Assembly: GCF_026626705.1 (NCBI RefSeq)
Contig: NZ_JAPNKC010000001.1
Location: 2,542,001-2,606,000, forward strand
DNA from: Pyxidicoccus sp. MSG2
GTDB lineage: Bacteria; Myxococcota; Myxococcia; Myxococcales; Myxococcaceae
DNA: 64,000 nucleotides
Direction of reading: 5' to 3'
In this document: one piece after another, positions 50,724 to 63,638 of the stretch
Numbering within the stretch: the stretch's first letter is position 1
How the letters are laid out: each line of letters opens with the position of its first letter
Program-made: the position numbers and the translations under genes
The notes under the pieces: generated by a model
Told to the model about the DNA's origin: nothing
What the model saw: the letters and a program-made list of their open reading frames with translations, nothing else
Databases searched by the model: none

Positions 50724-53700
50724 TCAGGTCCCTCCCTGAACCATCACATTGACCGGTCTGGGGCGGTCAGCGGTCGTCCCGTCCCCCACCTGGCCGAGGT
50801 TGTTGCGCCCCCAGGCCCAGCCGGCACCCTCCGGACTCATGGCCGCCGTGTGGAACCGGCCCGCCGTCAGGGTGAAGGCGCCCGTCAGCCCCTCCACCCG
50901 CACCGGCGTGGAACGGCCCGTGGAGGTCCCGTTGCCCAGCTGGGCACCGGAGTTGTTGCCCCAGGCCCAGAGGGTGCCGTCCTGCCGCACCGCCACCGTA
51001 TGTGCATACCCGGCGGCAAGAGCACTGACTTCCGTCAGCCCCTGCACCTGCACCGGCGTGGAGCGGGCCGTCAATGTCCCATCCCCGAGCTGTCCCCAGA
51101 GGTTGTAGCCCCAGGCCCAGACGGTGCCGTCCTGCAGCACGGCCACCGTGTGGAAGTAGCCAGCAGCAATGGCCGCGACGCCCGTCAACCCCTGCACCTG
51201 CACCGGCGTGAGGCGGCGCGTGGTCGTCCCATCCCCCACCTGGCCGAGATCGTTGAAGCCCCAGGCCCAGACGGTGCCGTCCTGCCGCAAGGCCACGGTG
51301 TGAAGAGAGCCCGCGGCGATGGCGGTGACGCCTGTCAGCCCCTGCACCTGCGCCGGCGTGGTGCGGTGCGTGGTCGTCCCATTCCCGAGCTGTCCCCAGG
51401 AATTGCGCCCCCAGGCCCAGACGGTGCCGTCCTGCCGCAAGGCCACCGTGTGGGAGTCGCCGGCGGAGATGGCCGTGATGCCCGTCAGCCCCTGCACCTG
51501 CACCGGCGAGAGGCGTTGAGTCGACGTCCCGTCCCCCAATTGGCCATAGGAATTGCCGCCCCAACTCCAGACAGTGCCGTCCTCTCTTACGGCCAGGGTA
51601 TGTGAGTAGCCTGCGGCGATGGCGGCGACGCCCGTCACCCCCTGCACCTGCGCCGGTGTGAGGCGTTGGGTGGTCGTCCCGTCCCCGAGCTGTCCCCAGA
51701 GGTTGTCGCCCCAGGCCCAGACGGTGCCGTCCTGCCGCAAGGCCACCGTGTGGGAATCACCCGCGGCGATGGCGGTGACGCCCGTCACTGCCTGCACCTG
51801 CACCGGCATGACGCGGTAGGGGAGCGGTCCGCGCCCCAGTTGACCGTTGGAGTTGAAGCCCCAGGTCCAGACGGTACCGTCCTGCCTCACGGCCACCGTG
51901 TGGTCGATACCCGCGGCGATGGTGGTGACGCCCGTCAACCCCTGCGCCTGCACCGGAGTGGTGCTTTTGGTGGTCGTCCCGTCCCCGAGCTGGCCCCAGG
52001 GGTTGTTGCCCCAGGCCCAGACGGTGCCGTCCTGCCTCACGTCCGCCGTGTGGGAATCACCCACGGCGATGGCAATGGCGCCCGTCATTCCCTGCACCTG
52101 TGCCGGAGTGCGTCGTGGGGTGGTCGTCCCATCTCCGAGCTGTCCCCAGGTGTTGTAGCCCCAGGCCCAGACGGTGCCGTCCTGTCTCACGACCGCCGTG
52201 CCGAAGTTGCTCGCGGCGATGGCGGTGACGCCTGTCAGCCCCTGCACCTGCACCGGCGTGGAGCGGTTCGTGGTCATCCCATCCCCCAGTTGACCGTAGG
52301 AGTTGTTGCCCCAGGCCCAGACGGTGCCGTCCTGCCTCACGGCCATCGTGTGGGAAGCACCCGCGGCGATGGTGGTGACGCCTGTCAGCCCCTGCACCTG
52401 CATCGGCGTGGAGCGACGCGTGGTCGTCCCATCCCCCAGTTGACCGTAGGGGTTGTTGCCCCAGGCCCAGACGGTGCCGTCCTGTCTCAAGGCCACCGTG
52501 TGGTCGCCACCTGCGGCGATGGCGGTGACGCCCGTCAACCCCTGCACCTGCACCGGCGTGAGGCGTTGGGTGGTCGTTCCATCCCCCAGTTGGCCAGAGA
52601 AGTTGACGCCCCAGGCCCAGACGGTGCCGTCCTGCCGCAAGGCCACCGTGTGTTTGCTATCCGTGGCGATGGCGGTGACGCCCGTCAACCCCTGTACCTG
52701 CACCGGCGTGAGGCGTTGGGTGGTCGTTCCATCCCCCAGTTGGCCGTAGGAATTGAGGCCCCAGGTCCAGACGGTGCCGTCCTGCCGCAAGGCCACCGTA
52801 TGGGAGTCACTTGCGGCGATGGCGGTGACGCCCGTCAGCTCCCGCACCTGCGCCGGCGTGGGGTGTTGGCGGGTCGACCCGTCCCCCAGTTGGCCGGAGG
52901 AATTGCTCCCCCAGAGCCAGACGGTACCGTCCTGCCTCACGGCCACCGCGTGGTCGCCACCTGTGGCGATGGCAGTGACGCCCGTCACTCCCTGCACCTG
53001 CACCGGCGTGAGGCGTTGAGTGGTCGTCCCGTCCCCCAGTTGGCCAGAGCCGTTGTCGCCCCAGGCCCAGACAGTGCCGTCCTGTCTCAAGGCCAGTGTG
53101 TGGAATTCACCGGCGGCAATGGCGGTGACGCCCGTCAGCCCCAGCACCTGCGTCGGCCAGATGCGACGGGTGGTTCCCCCATTCCCCAGCTGGCCAAACT
53201 CGTTGTAGCCACAGGTCCAGACGGAGCCGTCCTGCCTCAAGGCCACGGTATGGAGGTAGCCTGCGGCGATGGCGGTGACACCCGTCAGTACCTGCACCGG
53301 CGTGAGGCGTTGGGTGGAGGAGGTCCCGTCCCCAAGCTGTGTCCATAAATTGCTGCCCCAGGCCCAGAGGATGCCGTCCTGTCCCAAGGCCACGGTGTGG
53401 TCTGAGCCTGCGGCGATGACGGTGATGCCCGTCAGCCCCTGCACCTGCACCGGCGTGAGGCGTTGGGTGGTCGTCCCGTCCCCGAGTTGTCCCCAGAGAT
53501 TCTTGCCCCAGGCCCAGACGGTGCCGTCCTGCCTCACAGCCAGGCCATGAGTGTAACCTGCGGCGATGGCGGTGACGCCCGTCAGCCCCTGCACCTGCAC
53601 CGGCGTGAAGCGGCGCGTGGTGGTTCCATCTCCCAATTGGCCGGAATCGTTGTTGCCCCAGGCCCAGACAGTGCCGTCCTGCCTCACGGCCAGGGTATGA

Positions 53701-54104
53701 GCGTAACCTGCGGCGATGGCGGTGACGCCCGTCAACCCTTGCACCTGCACCGGCGTGAAGCGGCGCGTGGTGGTCCCATCCCCCAACTGGCCGGAATCGT
53801 TGTTGCCCCAGGCCCAGACGGTGCCGTCCTGCCTCACGGCCGCCGTGTGGTTGCCACCTGTGGCAAGGAGGAGCCCCGCGGAAGTCGCGGCGGCGTTGGC
53901 ATCCAGCAAGCCCGACGAGGTGCTCTTGAACGAGCCCAGACCGCCGCGCGCCGTCGAGACGACTTCGCCCGTCGCCGCTTCGCGGGTGGCCGTCTCCTGC
54001 ATCCCCTGCTCCGCGCCCGGAGCACCTTGCGGACCGCAGCCCGCCACCGCGGCACAGATGGCCAGGGCCACCCACGCCAACCACTTCCGTCCTTCCTGTC
54101 TCAT
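50724..54104 (-). CDS. RCC1-repeat lipoprotein with about 21 propeller repeats
   Basis: The 1126-aa product starts at ATG 54104 (GAGGGG site) with a signal peptide and lipobox AVAGC. A short Ala/Thr-rich linker follows, then about 21 tandem RCC1-type repeats of 50-51 residues, each near GVTAIAAG..HT.A.RQDGTVWAWG. The count equals three seven-bladed beta-propellers. Repeats differ mostly at the variable surface positions after AAG and after WG.N, so they probably offer many related binding loops. The role is unknown; export makes a chromatin role impossible and suggests a surface or matrix adhesin. DNA repeat period is about 150 bp. It is bracketed by two copies of a terminator sequence. Confidence 0.9.
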   Translation of the reverse strand: MRQEGRKWLAWVALAICAAVAGCGPQGAPGAEQGMQETATREAATGEVVSTARGGLGSFKSTSSGLLDANAAATSAGLLLATGGNHTAAVRQDGTVWAWGNNDSGQLGDGTTTRRFTPVQVQGLTGVTAIAAGYAHTLAVRQDGTVWAWGNNDSGQLGDGTTTRRFTPVQVQGLTGVTAIAAGYTHGLAVRQDGTVWAWGKNLWGQLGDGTTTQRLTPVQVQGLTGITVIAAGSDHTVALGQDGILWAWGSNLWTQLGDGTSSTQRLTPVQVLTGVTAIAAGYLHTVALRQDGSVWTCGYNEFGQLGNGGTTRRIWPTQVLGLTGVTAIAAGEFHTLALRQDGTVWAWGDNGSGQLGDGTTTQRLTPVQVQGVTGVTAIATGGDHAVAVRQDGTVWLWGSNSSGQLGDGSTRQHPTPAQVRELTGVTAIAASDSHTVALRQDGTVWTWGLNSYGQLGDGTTTQRLTPVQVQGLTGVTAIATDSKHTVALRQDGTVWAWGVNFSGQLGDGTTTQRLTPVQVQGLTGVTAIAAGGDHTVALRQDGTVWAWGNNPYGQLGDGTTTRRSTPMQVQGLTGVTTIAAGASHTMAVRQDGTVWAWGNNSYGQLGDGMTTNRSTPVQVQGLTGVTAIAASNFGTAVVRQDGTVWAWGYNTWGQLGDGTTTPRRTPAQVQGMTGAIAIAVGDSHTADVRQDGTVWAWGNNPWGQLGDGTTTKSTTPVQAQGLTGVTTIAAGIDHTVAVRQDGTVWTWGFNSNGQLGRGPLPYRVMPVQVQAVTGVTAIAAGDSHTVALRQDGTVWAWGDNLWGQLGDGTTTQRLTPAQVQGVTGVAAIAAGYSHTLAVREDGTVWSWGGNSYGQLGDGTSTQRLSPVQVQGLTGITAISAGDSHTVALRQDGTVWAWGRNSWGQLGNGTTTHRTTPAQVQGLTGVTAIAAGSLHTVALRQDGTVWAWGFNDLGQVGDGTTTRRLTPVQVQGLTGVAAIAAGYFHTVAVLQDGTVWAWGYNLWGQLGDGTLTARSTPVQVQGLTEVSALAAGYAHTVAVRQDGTLWAWGNNSGAQLGNGTSTGRSTPVRVEGLTGAFTLTAGRFHTAAMSPEGAGWAWGRNNLGQVGDGTTADRPRPVNVMVQGGT

Positions 54105-54274
54105 CAATCCCCTCTTGCTATCGCGCTGCGCGAGCGCTGCCGTCCCGGGCCGGGCGGCAAAGGCAGCCGGCGCTTTCCGGGAGGGAGCTTCGGGAGACCT
54201 ATAATATTCCAGGAGCGTTGCAACTGGGTGCGCCCCACCCCATGGGAGTCGACACGGCTCCCAAAGGCAGACAC

Positions 54275-54341
54275 CCAGAAAAACAGAGAAGCCAGGACCC
54301 CGGCGACCCAAGTCGTCCGGCATCCTGGCTTCTCTTCAACT
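54275..54341 (-). terminator. Rho-independent terminator of lonV, copy B of a flanking repeat
   Basis: The same GAAGCCAGGA / TCCTGGCTTC stem lies 34 bp after the lonV stop and is followed on the minus strand by TCTGTTTTTCTGG, a proper U-tract. This copy looks like the original functional terminator. Confidence 0.8.
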
Positions 54342-54374
54342 CAGCGCCCCCGCGAAGGGGCCTTCAACCCAAGC

Positions 54375-56834
<2,460 letters not shown>

Positions 56835-56926
56835 GTATCCGCCACCTGCTGGCCTGCCGGGGAGACAGGCCATTGAAGAGTTGCCCGCCTGCCCGCTGGG
56901 AGAGCGCGCACACGGGGTGAAGCACG

Positions 56927-56981
56927 TCTATAACACGGCGATTTCGGGCACCGTTCCCCGCCTCAAGATTGGGGAACGGTG
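56927..56981 (-). promoter_or_regulatory. lonV promoter region with an 11-bp inverted repeat (operator-like)
   Basis: On the minus strand TATAGA (56927-56932) fits a -10 element. Overlapping the expected -35 is a perfect inverted repeat, CACCGTTCCCC / GGGGAACGGTG (56949-56959 and 56971-56981), with an 11-nt spacer. The geometry recalls heat-shock operators such as CIRCE, but the sequence is different. It could also be a second 3' hairpin for the upstream gene. Confidence 0.5.
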
Positions 56982-56997
56982 TCCTGCCATCAAGGGA

Positions 56998-57020
56998 ACA
57001 CCCGTAGCCTCCTCGGGTGT
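56998..57020 (-). terminator. Hairpin after the prolyl oligopeptidase gene
   Basis: ACACCCG and CGGGTGT form a 7-bp stem with a 9-nt loop 12 bp after the stop at 57033, followed by TTCCCTT on the minus strand. A short stem, so termination may be partial. Confidence 0.5.
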
Positions 57021-57032
57021 CCGCCCGGTATG

Positions 57033-59258
57033 TCAGCGGCCCTGCGCAGCCACCCCACCCTGGCGCATCTGCACCTCCAGCACGTGGAAGAGGAAAGCGT
57101 AGAGGTCCGCGCTGGACTCAATCTGCTTGGCCACCTGATCCGCGCCACCGTGGCCCGCGTTGGCCTCGATTCGCAGCAGGGCAGCCGAGCGGTTGCCCGC
57201 CGCGTTCTGCACGGCCGCCACGAACTTGCGGGCGTGCATGGGGTCCACCCGGTCGTCGTGGTCCGACGACATCATCAGCAGCGCGGGGTAGCGCACGTCC
57301 GGCCGCACGTGGTGGTAGGGCGAGTAGGCGTACAGCGTCTTGAAGTCCTCGGGCTTCTCCGCCGAGCCGTACTCCGGAATCCACGTCCGGCCGCTCCCGA
57401 AGAGGTGGTAGCGCACCATGTCCAGCAGTGGCACGGCGCACACCACCGCGCCGTAGAGCTCCGGGCGCTGCGTCATGGCCGCGCCCACCAGCAGGCCGCC
57501 GTTGCTGCCGCCGTAGATGGCCAGGCGACGGGCCTGGGTGAATTTCTCGCGGGCGAGGTACTCGGCCGCCGCGTGGAGGTCGTCGAAGACGTTCTGCTTG
57601 TGCTCCAGGCGGCCGGCGTCGTGCCAGGACTTCCCGTACTCGCCGCCCCCGCGCAGGTTGGCCACCGCGTACACGCCGCCCGCGTCCAGCCAGGGCAGGA
57701 TGCTCGCCCGGAAGGTGGGCTCCATGTTCACGTTGAAGCCGCCGTACCCGTACAGGAGCGTGGGCGCGGTGCCGTCCTGCTTCAGGCCCTTGCGGTACAC
57801 GAGGAACATCGGCACCCGGGTGCCGTCCTTCGACGGATAGAAGACCTGCTGCACCGTGTAGGCGTCCGGGTCCATGGGCAGCTCCACGCGGGCCCACTCC
57901 TCGGACTTCCCGGTGCTGACGGACGTCTTGTAGACGAGCCGCGGCGTCGTGAAGGACGTGAAGATGAAGTACGCGTCGTCCAGGTCCTCAAGACCTACCA
58001 GGTTGGACGCCGCTCCCACGCCCGGCAGCTGCACCGTGCGCACCGGCTTGCCCTCCAGGGTGGCCACGCGCACCTCGGTGGTGGCGTCCTTGAGGTACTC
58101 CATCGCCAGGTGCCCACCGACGACCTTGGCGCCCTGCAGGGAGGCCACCGGGTCCTCGGGGACGATTTCCTTCCACGCGGCGCGCTCGGGCTTCGCCGGG
58201 TCCACCACGAAGACGCGCTGGCGCGGGGCGCCCTCGTCCGTGGTGACGTAGAAGCGGTCCTTCCACGCCTGCAGCTCGTACTTCGCTCCCTGCCCCTTCA
58301 CGAGCAGGCGGAAGTCCTTCTCGCCCGGCCGCTTCCAGTAGATGTCGTTCTCGCTCCAGCCGCGGATGACGTAGACGAACAGGTACTTCCCGTCCCGGCT
58401 CAAGTCGCTCTGGAGGAAGGTGGTGGGGTCCCCCGTGCGCGGGTGCACCAGCGCGTCCTTCTGCGGGTCCGTGCCCAGCACGTGGTAGCGGATGGTGGTG
58501 TAGCCGGGCCGCGCGTCCACGGGGATGCTCGGGTCCGTGGGCAGCCACTCGTAATAGAAGCCCTTGTTGTCCGGCGTCCACTTGGGCGAGGCGTACTTGC
58601 CGCCCTCAATCACGTCGACCTTGGACCACTCGCCCGTGTCCACGTCCATGACATGGAGCACCGCCTCGTCCGCGGCGTTGGGCTTCTGGGAGAACACCAC
58701 CTTCTTGCCGTCCCACGAGGGCGCCCACATGCCCATGGAGAGGGTGCCGTCCTTGCTCCAGGTGTTCGGGTCCAACAGCACCTTCTCCGTGCCGTGCTCG
58801 CCGTCCCGCCAGTAGACAATCGACTTCTCCTTGTCCTTGTGGGTGCGGACGTAGAAGAAGCGGCCGTTGCGGCGCGACGGCGGGGAGATGGAGTCCGTGT
58901 AGAACAGCTCACGGAAGCGGCTCGCGAGCGCGTCGCGGCCCGGCATCTTCGCCAGCTCTCCGCGCGCCAGCGCGTCCTGCGCCTTCATCCACGCCTGGAC
59001 TTCGGGGGCCTTCTCGTCCTCCAGCCACCGGTAGGGGTCCGCCACCTGCGCGCCATGCAGCGTGTCCACCACGGGCTCGGCCCGGGTCGCCGGGTAGTTC
59101 ATTCGCGAGGATTCCTCCTGAGCCGACGCCAGGGACGCCGGCCGGGTCAGTTCGCTCGGCGCCGCGGAGGCGGACGCCGGAAGCTCCTCGCGCGCCGCTT
59201 CCTTCTGGCTGGCGCACGCGACGAGGGACAGCAACGCAGGGACGAGCAGCTTTCTCAT
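57033..59258 (-). CDS. Prolyl oligopeptidase (S9A) lipoprotein
   Basis: The 741-aa protein begins with a short signal peptide and lipobox (LSLVACAS). A Ser/Ala-rich linker of about 45 residues precedes the N-terminal part of S9A ([24 protein letters not shown]). A seven-bladed propeller follows (about 110-460), then the alpha/beta hydrolase domain (about 460-741). The triad is visible: Ser in YGGSNGGLL (about 584), Asp in SSDHDDRV (about 667) and His in NAGHGG (about 702). It cleaves after proline in peptides. A prolyl endopeptidase from M. xanthus is well characterised; this protein has a membrane anchor. ATG at 59258 is the only start with a signal peptide. It sits between clpX and lonV. 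Confidence 0.93.
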   Translation of the reverse strand: MRKLLVPALLSLVACASQKEAAREELPASASAAPSELTRPASLASAQEESSRMNYPATRAEPVVDTLHGAQVADPYRWLEDEKAPEVQAWMKAQDALARGELAKMPGRDALASRFRELFYTDSISPPSRRNGRFFYVRTHKDKEKSIVYWRDGEHGTEKVLLDPNTWSKDGTLSMGMWAPSWDGKKVVFSQKPNAADEAVLHVMDVDTGEWSKVDVIEGGKYASPKWTPDNKGFYYEWLPTDPSIPVDARPGYTTIRYHVLGTDPQKDALVHPRTGDPTTFLQSDLSRDGKYLFVYVIRGWSENDIYWKRPGEKDFRLLVKGQGAKYELQAWKDRFYVTTDEGAPRQRVFVVDPAKPERAAWKEIVPEDPVASLQGAKVVGGHLAMEYLKDATTEVRVATLEGKPVRTVQLPGVGAASNLVGLEDLDDAYFIFTSFTTPRLVYKTSVSTGKSEEWARVELPMDPDAYTVQQVFYPSKDGTRVPMFLVYRKGLKQDGTAPTLLYGYGGFNVNMEPTFRASILPWLDAGGVYAVANLRGGGEYGKSWHDAGRLEHKQNVFDDLHAAAEYLAREKFTQARRLAIYGGSNGGLLVGAAMTQRPELYGAVVCAVPLLDMVRYHLFGSGRTWIPEYGSAEKPEDFKTLYAYSPYHHVRPDVRYPALLMMSSDHDDRVDPMHARKFVAAVQNAAGNRSAALLRIEANAGHGGADQVAKQIESSADLYAFLFHVLEVQMRQGGVAAQGR

Positions 59259-59346
59259 GGGGCCCCAGCACATACAGAAAGGCCCCCGGTCGTCCCACAA
59301 AAAGTGTGGTGGGGCCGGAAAGCGCCCGGCCCCTCTCCTAACGCGC

Positions 59347-59388
59347 GGGGCGCGCCGGAGCCGCCTCATTGGCTCCGTGACGCGCCCC
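59347..59388 (-). terminator. Large hairpin downstream of clpX
   Basis: GGGGCGCG pairs with CGCGCCCC, and inside them CGGAGCC pairs with GGCTCCG, giving a long interrupted stem 48 bp after the clpX stop. No U-tract follows; it may be a 3' stabiliser or weak terminator. Confidence 0.5.
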
Positions 59389-59436
59389 GTCAAACTTCTT
59401 CGACCCGCGAGTCAGCCGGGCCGCAAGGTCCGCGCT

Positions 59437-60717
<1,281 letters not shown>

Positions 60718-60864
60718 GTCATCCCTCGCTGCGCCTGTAAGGCCCCACGCCTGAAGACCGCCCCAACCCCTGCCTCCAGCCCAATCTAGTCAGCCCCTGT
60801 CCGGAACGTCCACGCACCTTCCGGGTACTTAACAGGCCGGTGTCACCGACGCAGAAACGAGAAA

Positions 60865-60901
60865 GCCGGAGTCGCGGGGACGCATTCCCGCGAGCTCCGG
60901 C
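60865..60901 (-). terminator. Rho-independent terminator after clpP
   Basis: GCCGGAG pairs with CTCCGGC, extended by TCGCGGG / CCCGCGA with a one-base bulge. CTTTCTCGTTTC follows on the minus strand. It lies 33 bp after the clpP stop and separates clpP from clpX. Confidence 0.75.
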
Positions 60902-60934
60902 CGCCCACCGAGGCCCGGGGCCTCGGACATGCGC

Positions 60935-61555
60935 CTACTTCTTCTCTTCCTTGCCCAGGCCCACGACCTTCCGGGGGCTCTGGATTTCGTCGATGATGCC
61001 GTAGGCCTTCGCCTCGGTCGCGCCCATGAAGTAGTCGCGGTCCGTGTCCTTTTCGACTCGCTCGATGGACTGGCCGGTGTGCTTGACGATGAGCTCGTTG
61101 AGCTTGGCCTTCATGCGGAGGATTTCACGGGCCTGGATTTCGATGTCCGTGGCCTGACCCCGCACGCCGCCCAGCGGCTGGTGGATCATGATGCGGCTGG
61201 AGGGCAGCGAGTAGCGCTTGCCCTTGGCACCGGCGAGCAGGAGGACGGCCCCCATGGAGGCCGCCTGCCCGACGCAGATGGTCGACACCGGACACTTCAG
61301 GTACTGCATGGTGTCGTAGATGGCGAGGCCGGCCGTCACCGAGCCACCGGGCGAGTTGACGTAGAGGTTGATGTCCTTGTCCGGGTCCTCGGACTCCAGG
61401 AACAGGAGCTGGGCGACGATGACGTTGGCCACGTCATCGTCGATTTCGGTGCCCAGCATGACGATGCGGTCCTTCAGGAGCCGGCTGTAGATGTCGTACG
61501 AGCGCTCACCGCGATGGGTCTGCTCGATGACGTAGGGAACGGGCATGAAGGGCAT
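60935..61555 (-). CDS. clpP: ATP-dependent Clp protease proteolytic subunit
   Basis: The 206-aa protein has the ClpP triad with E. coli-like spacing: Ser100 in [11 protein letters not shown], His125 in [10 protein letters not shown] and Asp174 in DTDRDY (25 and 49 residues apart). The oligomer/oxyanion segment [12 protein letters not shown] is present. The N-terminus [27 protein letters not shown] matches ClpP propeptide and start in parts. It forms the tetradecameric chamber used by ClpX. It follows tig by 41 bp on the same strand and is probably cotranscribed with it. Confidence 0.97.
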   Translation of the reverse strand: MPFMPVPYVIEQTHRGERSYDIYSRLLKDRIVMLGTEIDDDVANVIVAQLLFLESEDPDKDINLYVNSPGGSVTAGLAIYDTMQYLKCPVSTICVGQAASMGAVLLLAGAKGKRYSLPSSRIMIHQPLGGVRGQATDIEIQAREILRMKAKLNELIVKHTGQSIERVEKDTDRDYFMGATEAKAYGIIDEIQSPRKVVGLGKEEKK

Positions 61556-61596
61556 GTCGACCTCAGGAGGACCAGCGAAGCTCTAGGAGAAGAACC

Positions 61597-62874
61597 TCAC
61601 GAATACTTCGCCCGACCCCTCAGGAATTCAATCGTCTTTTCCTCCCTGAGTCGGAGAGACAACCCGAGCCGCTCGTCCGGGCCCTTGAAGTACTTCTTCA
61701 CGGCGGCGACGGGCTGACCGGCCTCGGCGGCGAGCTGTTCAATCCGGGCGTCCACGTCCGCGTCGTTGGCCTGGATGCCCTCCTTCTGGGCGATGGCCTC
61801 GAACAGCAGCGTGCCCTTCACCTCCTGGACGGCCTTCTCGCGCATCTCCTCGCGCAGGCGGTTGAAGTCCAGGTTGAGGCGGCTGGGGTCCACGCCCGAG
61901 CGCTGCAGCTGCTGCAGGGCGCCGCGCAGCATGGAGTCCATGGCGCGCTCCACCATGGCGCGAGGCACTTCGAAGGCGTTGCGCTCGATGAGGGCCTTCA
62001 TGAGCGCCTCGCGCTCCTCGCCCTCCACCTGCTGCTTGCGCGCCTTCTGCATGTCCTCGCGCATCTTGGTGCGCAGCTCGTCGAGCGACTGGGCGATGCC
62101 GGTGTTCTTGGCGAAGTCGTCGTTGAGCTCGGGGGTGATTTCCTTCTGGAGGGACTTCACGGTGATGTGGAAGCGCGCCGTCTTCCCGCGCACCTCCTCC
62201 ACCCGGTAGTCCGCCGGGAAGGCGTAGTCGATGTCCTTGGACTCGCCCACCTTCACGCCCTCCAGGGCGGCGATCTTCGACTCCACCAGCTCACCGGGCT
62301 CCACCTGGACGGTGATGCCGTCGGCCTTGCTGCCGGGGAAGGGCTGGCCGTCCACCTTGGCCTCGAAGTCGATGGTGACGTGGTCATTGGCGGCCGCGGT
62401 GTCGCGGTCCGCGACGGGCTCCATGCGGCCCATGGACGAGCGCATGCGCTGCAGCTGCTCGTCCAGCTGCGCGTCGGTGACGTCGGTGTCGGGCTTCGCC
62501 AGGGGCAGCTCGACGTACTCCCTGGCCTCCACCTTGGGCTTCACCTCCACCCGCGCCTCGAAGGTGAAGGGGGCGTCCGGCTTGAGGCCGGAGTTGGTGA
62601 CCTGGGGGTTGGCGACGACGTCCACGTTGTGCTCGCGGATGGCCTCCACGTACGCCGCCTGGACGACGCGCTGGATGACCTCGTCCTCGACCTGGCCGCG
62701 GAAGCGCTGCTCGAGGATGCGGCGAGGCACCTTGCCCTGCCGGAAGCCAGGCAGCCGCACCTGCTGGCCGAGCCTGGAGTACGCGCGGTTGAGCTCCTCC
62801 GCCACGCGGGCGTTCTCGACCTCGATGGAGAGCTTCTTCTCGATGGGAGAGAGCTCCTCGACCTGGACCTTCAT
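61597..62874 (-). CDS. tig: Trigger factor (ribosome-bound chaperone, peptidyl-prolyl isomerase)
   Basis: The 425-aa protein begins [19 protein letters not shown] and has the ribosome-docking signature [16 protein letters not shown] (about 44-59). A PPIase (FKBP-like) domain follows (about 150-240, [14 protein letters not shown]), and then the C-terminal helical chaperone domain. It binds nascent chains at the exit tunnel. A start 10 codons upstream (62904) is possible, but the conserved N-terminus starts at ATG 62874. tig-clpP-clpX order is widespread in bacteria. Confidence 0.95.
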   Translation of the reverse strand: MKVQVEELSPIEKKLSIEVENARVAEELNRAYSRLGQQVRLPGFRQGKVPRRILEQRFRGQVEDEVIQRVVQAAYVEAIREHNVDVVANPQVTNSGLKPDAPFTFEARVEVKPKVEAREYVELPLAKPDTDVTDAQLDEQLQRMRSSMGRMEPVADRDTAAANDHVTIDFEAKVDGQPFPGSKADGITVQVEPGELVESKIAALEGVKVGESKDIDYAFPADYRVEEVRGKTARFHITVKSLQKEITPELNDDFAKNTGIAQSLDELRTKMREDMQKARKQQVEGEEREALMKALIERNAFEVPRAMVERAMDSMLRGALQQLQRSGVDPSRLNLDFNRLREEMREKAVQEVKGTLLFEAIAQKEGIQANDADVDARIEQLAAEAGQPVAAVKKYFKGPDERLGLSLRLREEKTIEFLRGRAKYS

Positions 62875-62939
62875 GCGGGCCTCGCTCGTCGCCGCGGCGG
62901 ACATCCGTCCCGGGCGGCGCCGGAAAAGTGGGACGTGCG

Positions 62940-62968
62940 CCTTTAGGGGATAGGCACGAACGGGTCAA
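62940..62968 (-). promoter_or_regulatory. Candidate promoter for tig-clpP
   Basis: On the minus strand TTGACC (62963-62968) and TAAAGG (62940-62945) are separated by 17 bp. The site lies between tRNA-Leu and tig, 66 bp before the tig start. Confidence 0.55.
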
Positions 62969-62975
62969 CGCGAAA

Positions 62976-63057
62976 TGGGCGAGGAGGGACTCGAACCCTC
63001 ACACCTTGCGGTACCAGATCCTAAGTCTGGCGCGTCTACCAGTTCCGCCACCCGCCC
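62976..63057 (-). tRNA. tRNA-Leu (UAG anticodon)
   Basis: The sequence folds as a class II tRNA. The acceptor stem is GGGCGGG / CTCGCCC with one G-U pair; a D arm (GCGGAACTGGTAGACGC), an anticodon stem CCAGA / TCTGG with loop CTTAGGA, and a T loop TTCGAGT are visible. The anticodon TAG reads CUN leucine codons. The discriminator is A, and the 3' CCA is not encoded. It is 101 bp from the tig start and downstream of tRNA-Lys. Confidence 0.95.
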
Positions 63058-63126
63058 AGGGTGCGTCGCGCGCCTGCCGTCTTACCGCGAAACGTCGGGT
63101 GGACGGCAGTGGCCGGAAAATGAAAC

Positions 63127-63154
63127 GGGGCCCCTTCATTTCTGAAGGGGCCCC
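63127..63154 (-). terminator. Strong hairpin between tRNA-Lys and tRNA-Leu
   Basis: A perfect 12-bp stem (GGGGCCCCTTCA / TGAAGGGGCCCC) with a 4-nt loop is followed on the minus strand by GTTTCATTTT. It sits 5 bp after the tRNA-Lys 3' end, so it probably terminates tRNA-Lys and separates the two tRNA transcripts. Confidence 0.8.
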
Positions 63155-63158
63155 TGAG

Positions 63159-63231
63159 TGAGAGCGGAGGGAATCGAACCCACAACCTATGGATTAAGAG
63201 TCCATTGCTCTGCCAATTGAGCTACGCTCCC
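63159..63231 (-). tRNA. tRNA-Lys (CUU anticodon)
   Basis: A 73-nt class I tRNA: acceptor GGGAGCG / CGCTCTC, D stem GCTC / GAGC, anticodon stem ATGGA / TCCAT with loop CTCTTAA (anticodon CTT), and T loop TTCGATT. The T stem GTGGG / CCCTC has a T-T mismatch at pair 50-64. CCA is not encoded. Confidence 0.95.
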
Positions 63232-63277
63232 GGCACTGCCCCGGTCCGTCGCCTGCGCGACGTCCAGGTGGCGGCGG

Positions 63278-63306
63278 TAACTACAGAAGCCCGACCGTGC
63301 TGTCAA
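63278..63306 (-). promoter_or_regulatory. Promoter of tRNA-Lys
   Basis: On the minus strand a perfect TTGACA (63301-63306), a 17-bp spacer and TAGTTA (63278-63283) precede tRNA-Lys by 46 bp. The site lies in an AT-richer patch. Confidence 0.7.
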
Positions 63307-63584
63307 AAAGTATTTTCGGGCGCCCTTCATTCCCCCACTGCTGAGGATCTGACGGCCGGCGCGGCCAGCACCTGACGCCGCTCCGCACGCCCGGCGGCCG
63401 GCCCCTGGAACAGCTCCGGACGCGGATGAAGCAAGCGCCTCCCGCCGCTGTTCAACATGGCCGTAGCACGCCTTTCGTCCCGGCCGCACGACGCGTCGTG
63501 CGCGAGCCGCACTCCGGGACACGAGGCGCACGAAGGTTTCGTGGGCACTCATGCAGCAGAGGGTCGCCGCCGCGGCAACCAGGC
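63307..63584. other. Intergenic stretch without a recognised gene
   Basis: Between the tRNA-Lys promoter and the attenuator-like hairpin I see only short open frames on both strands, with no domain-like sequence and no ribosome site. It may contain the promoter of the bet gene or a small RNA ending at 63611. Confidence 0.5.
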
Positions 63585-63611
63585 GGGCGGACGGAGGTCG
63601 TCCGCCCTTTT
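63585..63611 (+). terminator. Rho-independent terminator / possible attenuator just before bet
   Basis: GGGCGGAC and GTCCGCCC form a perfect 8-bp stem with a 7-nt loop, immediately followed by TTTT. It reads in the plus direction and ends only 27 bp before the bet start, so it can terminate an upstream RNA or control read-through into bet. Confidence 0.65.
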
Positions 63612-63638
63612 CGCGAAGAACGGATGCAGGAGACGACA

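Noticed and set aside
63187-63552. 121-codon minus-strand open frame over tRNA-Lys
   Set aside because: It overlaps the tRNA and its promoter and has no coding character.
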